From: Burkholderiales bacterium
GTDB taxonomy: Bacteria; Pseudomonadota; Gammaproteobacteria; Burkholderiales; Casimicrobiaceae
Direction: 5' to 3'
Length of the DNA: 64,000 nucleotides
Assembly (NCBI GenBank): GCA_016790165.1
Contig: JAEUPL010000020.1
Location: forward strand, 1 to 64,000
The position numbers and the translations under genes were made by a program. Positions 45,253-52,385 of the stretch are shown piece after piece; position 1 is the stretch's first letter; every line of letters starts with the position of its first letter. The notes beneath the pieces were generated by a model. It was not told the DNA's origin. It did not search any database and saw nothing but the letters and a program-made list of their open reading frames with translations.

Positions 45253-46293
45253 TCAAACGCTATCGCGCACCACCAGCGAAAAGCCAATGTCGCGGATGCG
45301 TTCCGCTACGTCGCGCCCCTCGATGCGGTCGAAAATGAACTGGGCGGCCTGCTGGCCAATGGTTTTGCCGTCGATATGGACGGTCGTTAATGCCGGGTGG
45401 AGGAACGACGCGTAGGCCAAATCGCCAAAGCCCATCACGCCAATGTCATCCGGCACGCGCAGGCCGCGCGCCTGCGCCTCGGTCATGACGCCCTGCGCAA
45501 GCACGTCGGAGCTGCAAAACACCACGTCCACCGGTACGCCCTCCGCCAGCAGCGCGGCGTAGCCCTCGCGCCCATGTTGCAACGTGGTGGGCGCCGACAC
45601 CATGCGGATGTTGACGACGTCAACCCCGAGCGACCGCATACGCGCTTCGAAGCCACTGCGACGAAGGCCCGCCCGGTAGTCGTCTGCCGTCACCATGGCC
45701 GGGTGCCGGTAGCCACGACGATACAGAAAATCCGCTACCTCCGTGCCCACCCGTTCGTGCGAAAAGCCCACCAGCATGTCAATCGGCGTGGGCGTGAGGT
45801 CCCAAGTCTCAACCACCGGAATACCCGAGGCCAGCAGCTTGCGACGCCCTTCCGTCGAGTGCATGATCCCGGTGAGCACGATCCCATCTGGCCGCCGCCC
45901 GACGATGGCATTGATCAGCGCATCTTCGCGAAACCCCGTGTAGCCGCTCTGGCCGAGGATCAGTTGGCAGCCCGCCTCGTCGCAGGCGTCGGTGAGCGCC
46001 TGAACCGTATCGAGAAACACCGAACCGGCAACGGTCGGCACCAGCGCGGCGATCAGCCCACTACGATTTGAGGCGAGCCCGCCGGCCATCAAGTTTGGCA
46101 CATAGCCCGTGCGCGCGACGGCATCGTGAATGCGCGCCAGCGTGGCGGGCGCCACGACGGCCGGCCGCTTGAGCGCGCGCGACACGGTGATTGCCGACAC
46201 CCCTGCCAGACGTGCCACGTCAGTGAGTGTGGTGTTACCTGTGCCTCGTCGCGACGCACGCACCGGCGGGGGCTGGACAGTTTTTTTCTTCAC
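45253..46293 (-). CDS. LacI-family transcriptional regulator (GntR-type)
   Basis: A 346-residue repressor. The N-terminal helix-turn-helix is TTLTDVARLAGVSAITVSRA (residues 21-40), with the hinge region VPNLMAGGLASNRSG. The C-terminal periplasmic-binding-like domain recognises a sugar or sugar acid; GFREDALINAIVGRRPDGIV and VGFSHERVGTEV resemble gluconate repressors. It lies between the dehydratase operon and the divergent udh-TRAP operon, with a matching operator before each, so it most likely represses both until the sugar acid is present. Confidence 0.92.
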   Translation of the reverse strand: MKKKTVQPPPVRASRRGTGNTTLTDVARLAGVSAITVSRALKRPAVVAPATLARIHDAVARTGYVPNLMAGGLASNRSGLIAALVPTVAGSVFLDTVQALTDACDEAGCQLILGQSGYTGFREDALINAIVGRRPDGIVLTGIMHSTEGRRKLLASGIPVVETWDLTPTPIDMLVGFSHERVGTEVADFLYRRGYRHPAMVTADDYRAGLRRSGFEARMRSLGVDVVNIRMVSAPTTLQHGREGYAALLAEGVPVDVVFCSSDVLAQGVMTEAQARGLRVPDDIGVMGFGDLAYASFLHPALTTVHIDGKTIGQQAAQFIFDRIEGRDVAERIRDIGFSLVVRDSV

Positions 46294-46329
46294 GGGAACC
46301 GGTTCGGGGTGGCTGCGAGACGTTGCGAA

Positions 46330-46376
46330 TTGACGTCAGAACGGGAATATCATACAGTTATGTTAGCGCTGTCATC
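46330..46376 (+). promoter_or_regulatory. udh promoter with overlapping LacI-family operator
   Basis: The -35 TTGACG (46330-46335) and -10 TACAGT (46353-46358) are separated by exactly 17 bp. The operator TATGTTAGCGCTGTCATC (46359-46376) begins directly after the -10 and covers the start point. It lies in the lacI/udh divergent region, so the regulator may also control itself. Confidence 0.72.
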
Positions 46377-46406
46377 AAGACAGTAAAGTCCGAACCGTAG
46401 ATTGCA

Positions 46407-47213
46407 ATGACACAGAAATTGCCACGAATTCTGCTGACCGGCGCCGCCGGAGGCCTCGGCAAGGTGCTTCGCCCGCGTCTCGCGGCCATGTGCGAGCGCC
46501 TGCGCGTCTCGGACGTGGCGGCGATGGACGCCGCTGGCGCACAGGAAGAAGTAGTTCCTTGCGATCTCGGCCTGTGGTCGGCTGTTGAGGCCCTGCTACG
46601 CGATGTGTCCGCTGTTGTTCACCTGGGCGGCGTCTCGGTGGAAGGACCGTTCGAGCCGATTCTCAATGCCAACATCGTCGGCGTGCATCACCTCTACGAG
46701 GCAGCACGCATCCACGGCACGCGGCGTATTGTGTTTGCCAGCTCCAACCATGCGGTGGGCTTTTACCGGCAGTCGGATCGTATCGACGCCCGCGCCCCCA
46801 CACGCCCGGACGGCAATTACGGGCTGAGCAAAGTCTGGGGTGAACAGGTGTCGCGGTTTTACTTCGACCGCTACGGCATCGAAACGGTGTGCATCCGTAT
46901 CGGCTCGTCGTTCCCGAAGCCTGCAGACCGGCGCATGCTGGCCAGCTGGCTGAGCTACGACGACTTGACCGCGCTGATCCGTGCCAGCCTGTTCACGCCC
47001 GACGTCGGGCATACCATCGTATTTGGGGCGTCAGCCAATCGCGACACGTGGTGGGACAACCGGCTGGCCACGCAGCTCGGGTGGACCCCGAAGGACACCA
47101 GCGAACCCTGGCGAGCCGAAGTCGAAAGCGCGCCGCCGGTCGCCGCCGACGACCCAATGATGATTTATCAGGGCGGGCGGTTCACGGCGCACGGTCCTTT
47201 CGACAAGGCGTAG
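46407..47213 (+). CDS. udh: NAD-dependent uronate dehydrogenase
   Basis: A 268-residue extended SDR that oxidises D-glucuronate or D-galacturonate to the aldarolactone. It has LLTGAAGGLGKVLRPRL (NAD-binding GxxGxxG, residues about 10-26), HLGGVSVEGPFEPILNAN, FASSNHAVGFY with the catalytic Ser, and YGLSKVWGE (Tyr-x3-Lys). Length and motifs match characterised Udh enzymes of Pseudomonas and Agrobacterium. The TRAP genes follow after 50 bases, and the lactonase for its product is in the opposing operon. Confidence 0.93.
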   Translation: MTQKLPRILLTGAAGGLGKVLRPRLAAMCERLRVSDVAAMDAAGAQEEVVPCDLGLWSAVEALLRDVSAVVHLGGVSVEGPFEPILNANIVGVHHLYEAARIHGTRRIVFASSNHAVGFYRQSDRIDARAPTRPDGNYGLSKVWGEQVSRFYFDRYGIETVCIRIGSSFPKPADRRMLASWLSYDDLTALIRASLFTPDVGHTIVFGASANRDTWWDNRLATQLGWTPKDTSEPWRAEVESAPPVAADDPMMIYQGGRFTAHGPFDKA

Positions 47214-47263
47214 CGTCCCGACACTGCCCCGCCATTCCAGTCTCAACCCACAAGGAGGATCTC

Positions 47264-48241
47264 GTGAAATGTCAGATTAAAGCCATCGCTGCCGCCACGC
47301 TGTGTGGTGTCCTGTCGTTCGCAGCACACGCGCAGAACATCGTGATCAAGTCCCATGACACGCACCCGGCCGGTTACCCGACCGTGGCAGCGATCGAAAG
47401 CATGGGCAAGAAGCTTGAGGCGGCCACCAACGGACGCATCAGAATCCAGATGTTCCCGGGCGCCGTGCTCGGCCAGGAGAAAGAAGCCGTCGAACAGGTG
47501 CAGCTGGGCGCGATCCAGATGGCGCGCATTTCGTTGGGCGTGATCGGTCCGATCGTGCCCGAGGTCAATGTGTTCAACATGCCCTTCGTGTTCCGCGACG
47601 AAGCGCACATGCGCAAGGTGATTGACGGCCCGGTCGGCGACGAACTTCTCGCCAAGGTCACCAACAGCTCGGCGCGCCTCGTGGCGCTCGGGTGGATGGA
47701 CGGCGGTTCGCGCAGCCTCTACACCAAGAAGAAAGTCACCAGCCCGGCAGACCTCAAGGGCGTCAAGGTACGCATGATGGGCAACCCGCTGTTTGTGGAC
47801 ACCATGAACGCAATGGGCGGCAACGGTATCTCGATGGCCTACGGCGAAGTGTTTAGCGCACTGCAGACGGGCGTGATTGACGGCGCAGAGAACAATCCGC
47901 CCAGTTATTTCACATCGAATCACTACAGCACGGGCACCAAGTACTACGCCCAGACCAATCACCTGATCATCCCGGAGATTTTCGTGATGTCCAAGGTGAT
48001 CTGGGACAAGCTCTCCGATGCCGACAAGGCGCTGGTAAAAAAACTCTCGCGTGAAGCACAGATGGAGCAGCGCGCGCTGTGGGACAAGAGCGTTGCCGAA
48101 TACACGGGCAAGCTCAAAGCGTCGGGCATTGAGTTCGTTACGGTAGACCAGAAGCCGTTCTACGACGCCACGGCACCGGTGCGTGCCAAGTACGGCGCAC
48201 AGCTTGCCGATCTGATGAAACGCGTCGCCGACGTCAAATAG
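47264..48241 (+). CDS. TRAP transporter substrate-binding protein (DctP type)
   Basis: A 325-residue periplasmic receptor. The signal peptide ends at AAHAQ (near residue 24). The mature part has the DctP-family pattern FPGAVLGQEKEAVEQVQLGA, the conserved Arg in GVKVRMMGNPLFV (carboxylate clamp) and GEVFSALQTGVIDGAENN. The start is GTG 47264 with an excellent AAGGAGG. Placement behind udh and before the two membrane genes indicates a uronate importer. Confidence 0.93.
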   Translation: MKCQIKAIAAATLCGVLSFAAHAQNIVIKSHDTHPAGYPTVAAIESMGKKLEAATNGRIRIQMFPGAVLGQEKEAVEQVQLGAIQMARISLGVIGPIVPEVNVFNMPFVFRDEAHMRKVIDGPVGDELLAKVTNSSARLVALGWMDGGSRSLYTKKKVTSPADLKGVKVRMMGNPLFVDTMNAMGGNGISMAYGEVFSALQTGVIDGAENNPPSYFTSNHYSTGTKYYAQTNHLIIPEIFVMSKVIWDKLSDADKALVKKLSREAQMEQRALWDKSVAEYTGKLKASGIEFVTVDQKPFYDATAPVRAKYGAQLADLMKRVADVK

Positions 48242-48263
48242 GTCTGCCCGCACCTGGTCGTGA

Positions 48264-48279
48264 CCGCTGCGCGCAGCGG
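48264..48279. promoter_or_regulatory. Perfect 16-bp palindrome between dctP and dctQ
   Basis: CCGCTGCGCGCAGCGG in the 144-bp gap after dctP. As RNA it forms a strong hairpin and may reduce read-through or protect the dctP message, so the receptor is made in excess over the membrane subunits. Confidence 0.5.
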
Positions 48280-48385
48280 GCACCGGCCAGCGCGTCTTCG
48301 CATCATGCGACGGGCCGAGGACCCAGGGGCGATGCTGCCCCGCCACGACTCGAATTGAACGACTGACACCCGGGGGGAGCCGGCG

Positions 48386-48916
48386 GTGAAAGAACCCATC
48401 CTGCGCGCGATGGACGCGCTCTACAACGTCTGCATCTGGTCTGCTGGCGCGGCCATATTTTTCATGTCGCTGATCATTCCGTGGGGAATCTTCGCGCGTT
48501 ACGTGCTGGGCAGTGGATCGCAGTGGCCGGAGCCCGTATCGATCCTGCTGATGGTGGTATTCACCTTTGTTGGCGCCGCCGCCAGTTATCGCGCGGGGTC
48601 GCATATCGCTGTGGCCATGGTGACCGATCGTCTGCCGCCAGCGCTGCGACGCTTTGCCGCCACAGTCGTGCACGCCGTGATGTTGTTGCTGGCGCTGTTC
48701 ATGGTGGTGTACGGCGTCAAGCTTTGCCGCGAAACCTGGGGGCAAACGATTCCCGACCTGCCGTGGATGCCGGTGGGGTTCAGTTATCTGCCCGTGCCCA
48801 TCGGGGGCCTGTTCACGCTGCTCTTTGTGCTGGAGCACATGGGTTTTGGGCCGCAGAATCATCGCGCCATCGTGCGCTTTGATCACGACATCGACCACGG
48901 CGAAGGAGCGAACTGA
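48386..48916 (+). CDS. TRAP transporter small membrane subunit (DctQ type)
   Basis: A 176-residue protein with four hydrophobic helices (IWSAGAAIFFMSLIIPW, ILLMVVFTFVGAAASY, VHAVMLLLALFMVVYGV and IGGLFTLLFVLEHMGF) and the family EPVSILLMVV and YRAGSHIAVAM segments. The start is GTG 48386 with GGGGAG upstream. Its stop overlaps the DctM start (TGATG), so the two membrane subunits are coupled. Confidence 0.9.
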   Translation: MKEPILRAMDALYNVCIWSAGAAIFFMSLIIPWGIFARYVLGSGSQWPEPVSILLMVVFTFVGAAASYRAGSHIAVAMVTDRLPPALRRFAATVVHAVMLLLALFMVVYGVKLCRETWGQTIPDLPWMPVGFSYLPVPIGGLFTLLFVLEHMGFGPQNHRAIVRFDHDIDHGEGAN

Positions 48917-50202
48917 TGGATGCGCTGGTACTGCTCGGCAGCTTTGCCCTGCTGATGATTCTTGGCGTGCCGGTCGCGTACGCGCTGGGCGCTGCGGCAA
49001 TTGTCGGCGCGTGGTGGATCGACATTCCGATTGATGCCGTGATGATCCAGATCGCGGCGGGCGTAAACAAGTTTTCGCTGCTCGCGATCCCCTTCTTCGT
49101 GCTCGCCGGGGCCATCATGGCAGAGGGCGGCATGTCGCGGCGGCTGGTCAACTTCGCGAGCGTACTGGTCGGTTTCATCCGCGGCGGTCTGTCGCTGGTG
49201 AACATCCTGGCCTCCACCTTTTTCGGGGCGATCTCAGGCTCGTCGGTCGCAGACACGGCCTCGATTGGTTCGGTGCTGATCCCGGAGATGGAGAAAAAAG
49301 GCTATCCGCGTGACTTCTCCACCGCCGTCACGGTCAGCGGCTCGGTGCAAGCGATCCTGATTCCGCCGAGTCACAACGCGGTGATTTACTCGCTGGCTGC
49401 GGGGGGCTCGGTGTCAATCTCCGCACTGTTCATTGCGGGAGTATTGCCCGGACTGTTGCTCGGCCTGACGCTGGTCGTGCTGTGCCTCTACACGGCGCGC
49501 AAGCGCGACTTTCCGAAAGGTGAAGTCATTCCGTTCAAGCAAGCCATCAAGATCTGCGTTGATGCGCTGTGGGGTCTGATGACGATGGTCATCATTCTTG
49601 GCGGCATCCTCTCCGGCATCTTCACCGCCACGGAATCGGCCGCAATTGCGGTGCTTTGGGCGTTTTTTGTCACGATGTTCATCTATCGCGACTACAAATG
49701 GCGCGATCTGCCGAAACTGGTACACCGCACGGTGAAGACAGTCACCATCGTGATGATTCTGATCGGCTTCGCTGCCGCGTTTGGCTACATCATGACCTTG
49801 ATGCAATTGCCACAGCAGATCACGACGTTGTTCAGCACGTTGTCGACTGACCGTTACGTGCTGCTCCTGTGCATGAACATCATGATGCTGATTCTCGGCA
49901 CCATGATGGACATGGCGCCGTTGATTCTGATCCTCACGCCGATTCTGATGCCGGTGGTGAAGTCGATCGGCGTCGATCCCGTCCACTTTGGCATGATCAT
50001 GATGGTGAACCTGTCGATCGGGCTGTTAACTCCGCCGGTGGGCGGCTTGTTGTTCGTCGGCAGCGCTGTCGGCAAGGTGTCGATCGAGACGTTGGTAAAG
50101 GCATTGATGCCGTTCTTCGGCGCGCTGCTGCTTGTGCTGGCGGCGGTCACCTATGTGCCGGCGCTGTCGCTCTGGTTGCCGGGCGTACTGCTCGGCAAGT
50201 AG
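48916..50202 (+). CDS. TRAP transporter large membrane subunit (DctM type)
   Basis: A 428-residue protein with about twelve hydrophobic helices. Family segments are LGVPVAYALGAAAIVGAW, FFVLAGAIMAEGGMSRRLV, SGSSVADTASIGSVLIPEM and GLLTPPVGGLLFVGSAVGKV. It forms the sodium-driven channel together with the DctQ subunit and takes the substrate from DctP. It is the last gene of the udh-dctPQM operon. Repeat copy E follows 40 bases after the stop. Confidence 0.94.
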   Translation: MDALVLLGSFALLMILGVPVAYALGAAAIVGAWWIDIPIDAVMIQIAAGVNKFSLLAIPFFVLAGAIMAEGGMSRRLVNFASVLVGFIRGGLSLVNILASTFFGAISGSSVADTASIGSVLIPEMEKKGYPRDFSTAVTVSGSVQAILIPPSHNAVIYSLAAGGSVSISALFIAGVLPGLLLGLTLVVLCLYTARKRDFPKGEVIPFKQAIKICVDALWGLMTMVIILGGILSGIFTATESAAIAVLWAFFVTMFIYRDYKWRDLPKLVHRTVKTVTIVMILIGFAAAFGYIMTLMQLPQQITTLFSTLSTDRYVLLLCMNIMMLILGTMMDMAPLILILTPILMPVVKSIGVDPVHFGMIMMVNLSIGLLTPPVGGLLFVGSAVGKVSIETLVKALMPFFGALLLVLAAVTYVPALSLWLPGVLLGK

Positions 50203-50241
50203 TACGCCCGTGGCGAAGGCGACACCCGGCAACGTGCGTTC

Positions 50242-50360
50242 AGCTTTTCTGCACTAGCGGCTTCCAGACAATGGTTTTCGCACGTTTTTTGTCATTGTCG
50301 ACAATCGGGAAAATCGTGCTGCATTGACCGTCCGCCAGCCGTTGAATGCAAAAAGCCGTA
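50242..50360 (+). repeat. Copy E of the 119-bp palindromic intergenic repeat
   Basis: AGCTTTTCT at the left end, TGTCGACA at 55-62, and AAAAAGCC at the right end followed by GTA. Among the five copies this one is the best palindrome: both arms carry GCACG at equal distance from the centre, and CGGCT near the ends. It lies between the convergent dctM and marC genes. Confidence 0.88.
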
Positions 50361-50381
50361 CCTGTGCCTGCGCAGCCGCGT

Positions 50382-51032
50382 TTACGACTTCAAGCCCGGA
50401 AACAATCCGGTCAACCCGGATGCCAGAATTTCGACCGCGATGGCTGCGGTGATCAAGCCGCCGACACGCGTTGCGACGTTCATGCCCGTCACGCCCAACA
50501 CGTCCGCCACACGCTGCGCCGCGCGAAGCGTAAGCCAGGTGATCAGCGCGACGGCTGCGATCACCAGCAGCATTGAACCCAGATGCAACACTTGACCCAG
50601 CGTCTTGAGACCGGGGTGTGACTGGCCGAAGACGATGACCATTGAGATTGCGCCGGGACCAGCCAACAACGGCATCGCGATGGGCACCACTGCGACGGCA
50701 TGCCTGTTGTGCGCCTCCGCCTCCTCCTCCGGCGTTTGCCGTTGCCGCCCGGGCGCGGCGTTGAAACTATCCACCGCCGAGAGCAGCAGCAGCAGCGCCC
50801 CGGCGACCTTGAACGCCGAAAGCGAGATGCCAAAGAAATCGAGCACCGGCCCACCGCCGAGGAGCCCGACGGCCAGCACACAAAACACGGCGACCGCAGC
50901 GATGCGCGCGATGCGCAGCCGGTCCTGCGCCGTTGCGGCAGGCGTCAGCGCAAGAAACATCGGCACGGCGATGAACGGGTCAACGATAGCCAGCAGGCCG
51001 AGGAAAGACTTCAAGTAAGCAGCAAGTTCCAT
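50382..51032 (-). CDS. MarC-family integral membrane protein
   Basis: A 216-residue protein of the UPF0056/MarC family with six predicted helices. It begins LGLLAIVDPFIAVPMFLALT and has AFKVAGALLLLLSAVD and VVPIAMPLLAGPGAISMVIV, the family's signature regions, including the PLLAGPGAI motif. It was once linked to multiple antibiotic resistance, but no transport activity has been proved. A hydrophilic loop (RQRQTPEEEAEAHNRH) lies between helices 3 and 4. Single gene, convergent with dctM. Confidence 0.92.
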   Translation of the reverse strand: MELAAYLKSFLGLLAIVDPFIAVPMFLALTPAATAQDRLRIARIAAVAVFCVLAVGLLGGGPVLDFFGISLSAFKVAGALLLLLSAVDSFNAAPGRQRQTPEEEAEAHNRHAVAVVPIAMPLLAGPGAISMVIVFGQSHPGLKTLGQVLHLGSMLLVIAAVALITWLTLRAAQRVADVLGVTGMNVATRVGGLITAAIAVEILASGLTGLFPGLKS

Positions 51033-51095
51033 GTTGCCATTGTGTCACCGCCGCTAGGCCACGCGCGGGCCGGGACGTAGCCCCGGCGCGGGCGG

Positions 51096-51788
51096 CTATT
51101 CCAGCCCGAATTCACGCAGGAGCGCGGTAAAGCCGAGTTCAAACATCGTGTCAAAATGCGCCTGGTCCGAGTATCTGGCAATCGTCGCAACGCGGGGAAA
51201 ATGCGCAGCAACCTCTGCTGCCGGCAGTGGCCTCAGCGATGACGTTCCGTTCGCGTAACCGCTCCCCTCATCCAGCGCTGCGCCCTGCACGTAGTAGCCA
51301 AGCACTCGGAACCCGAGTGACGCGCGCTCGGGGGACAAGCCGGCATCGTAAAAGCAGGCGACGATTTCATCGTCCATACGGGTGCCGATTTCCGAATTCC
51401 GGCGATGCAGCGAGAGCCACGGAAAGATGCGTGGTCGCTCCACGGCCAGCGTGCGCCAGTTCTGCGCAAAACCGCGTAGTCGCATCGCCGGAGACAGACC
51501 CGGATCGGGAGTTGGCATGGCAGCGAGCAAGCGGTCAGCGAGCGCATCCATGATGTGTGCCTTGCTTGGAAAGTAGTGGTAGATGCTCATCGCCTCGCAG
51601 CCGAGCCGCTGGCCCAGCTTACGAGTACTGAACTCATCGATGCCGACCTCTTCGATCAGCGCGAGAGACTCCACTTCGATGCGGTCGCGACTCAGTGCCG
51701 TGCGGCGCGGTCGAGCATCGTTCGAGTCTCCGGTCCGCGTTCGCGTCGTGATCGTGGGCTTTTGCCTTATTGTCGTTTTGTTTGCCAT
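51096..51788 (-). CDS. TetR-family transcriptional regulator
   Basis: A 230-residue regulator. The helix-turn-helix is at about residues 35-80 (LALIEEVGIDEFSTRKLGQR, then LGCEAMSIYHYFPSKAHIMD). The C-terminal ligand-binding part has the TetR_C pattern LRGFAQNWRTLAVERPRIF. The extended charged N-terminus (about 30 residues, KTTIRQKPTITTRTRT) is unusual. It is divergent from a DoxX-type membrane protein gene, with two CTTAC-type palindromes in the 82-bp region between them, so it probably represses both. Confidence 0.88.
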   Translation of the reverse strand: MANKTTIRQKPTITTRTRTGDSNDARPRRTALSRDRIEVESLALIEEVGIDEFSTRKLGQRLGCEAMSIYHYFPSKAHIMDALADRLLAAMPTPDPGLSPAMRLRGFAQNWRTLAVERPRIFPWLSLHRRNSEIGTRMDDEIVACFYDAGLSPERASLGFRVLGYYVQGAALDEGSGYANGTSSLRPLPAAEVAAHFPRVATIARYSDQAHFDTMFELGFTALLREFGLE

Positions 51789-51817
51789 GGCGACCAGATT
51801 AGCTTATTGCCGCGATT

Positions 51818-51858
51818 CTTACGATGTATAAATCAGATCCCGCATCTTACATTGTAAG
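51818..51858. promoter_or_regulatory. Two TetR-type operators in the tetR-doxX divergent region
   Basis: Site 1 (51846-51858) is CTTACATTGTAAG, a 13-bp palindrome. Site 2 (51818-51830), CTTACGATGTATA, is a weaker version. The centres are 28 bp apart. Confidence 0.6.
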
Positions 51859-51870
51859 CCACGACACACG

Positions 51871-52296
51871 ATGCAGATCTTGCATACCCTACGACACGAA
51901 TTCCCGTACCTGTCCCTCCATACGGCCATGCAGACGTTGCGAGTCACGATCGCCCTCTTGTTCATGGCGCATGCTGGTGTACGTGTCGCCAATGGGAGTA
52001 TTGCGCAATTTGCGTCGTTCCTGGAGGCGCGCGGATGGCCCGGCAGTCTGTTGATCGTGCTTGCTGTCACGGTGTGGGAATTGGTGGCCGGTGTCCTGCT
52101 CATCCTGAACCGCTACCTCGGTCTGGCGTGCGGAGGACTCGCGCTCATTGCCTTCATGGGCATCGTAATCATCCACGCCCGCCAGGGTTGGTTCGTCGGC
52201 GAGCACGGCACCGGCGGTGTGGAATACAGCATCTCCCTACTTGCAGCCCTGCTGGTAGTCGCAGCCTATGATCGCAACACGGCTGCGTCGAAGTAG
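51871..52296 (+). CDS. DoxX-family membrane protein
   Basis: A 141-residue protein with four hydrophobic helices. It has RVTIALLFMAHAGVRVANGS, VLAVTVWELVAGVLLILNRY and ALIAFMGIVIIHARQGWFVG, matching DoxX/SURF4-type small membrane proteins, including the GxGGVEYS segment (GTGGVEYSISLLAALL). The family includes subunits of quinol oxidases and redox-stress proteins; the role here is unknown. It is divergent from a TetR gene that probably controls it. Confidence 0.8.
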   Translation: MQILHTLRHEFPYLSLHTAMQTLRVTIALLFMAHAGVRVANGSIAQFASFLEARGWPGSLLIVLAVTVWELVAGVLLILNRYLGLACGGLALIAFMGIVIIHARQGWFVGEHGTGGVEYSISLLAALLVVAAYDRNTAASK

Positions 52297-52385
52297 AGAC
52301 TGCTGGCACCTCGCCGCAGCACGTCCGCCGCATGGCAAACAACCACGCATGGTCGGCCAAGCTACTGGGCAAGCGCACGACAGCG

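Noticed and set aside
47243-49000. 585-residue frame on the minus strand
   Set aside because: Antisense to dctP and dctQ, which have clear family motifs; composition is typical of a high-GC shadow.
8291-50360. The 119-bp repeats as insertion sequences or MITEs with target duplications
   Set aside because: No transposase is present and I see no consistent target-site duplication at the copy borders, so I list them only as palindromic repeats.
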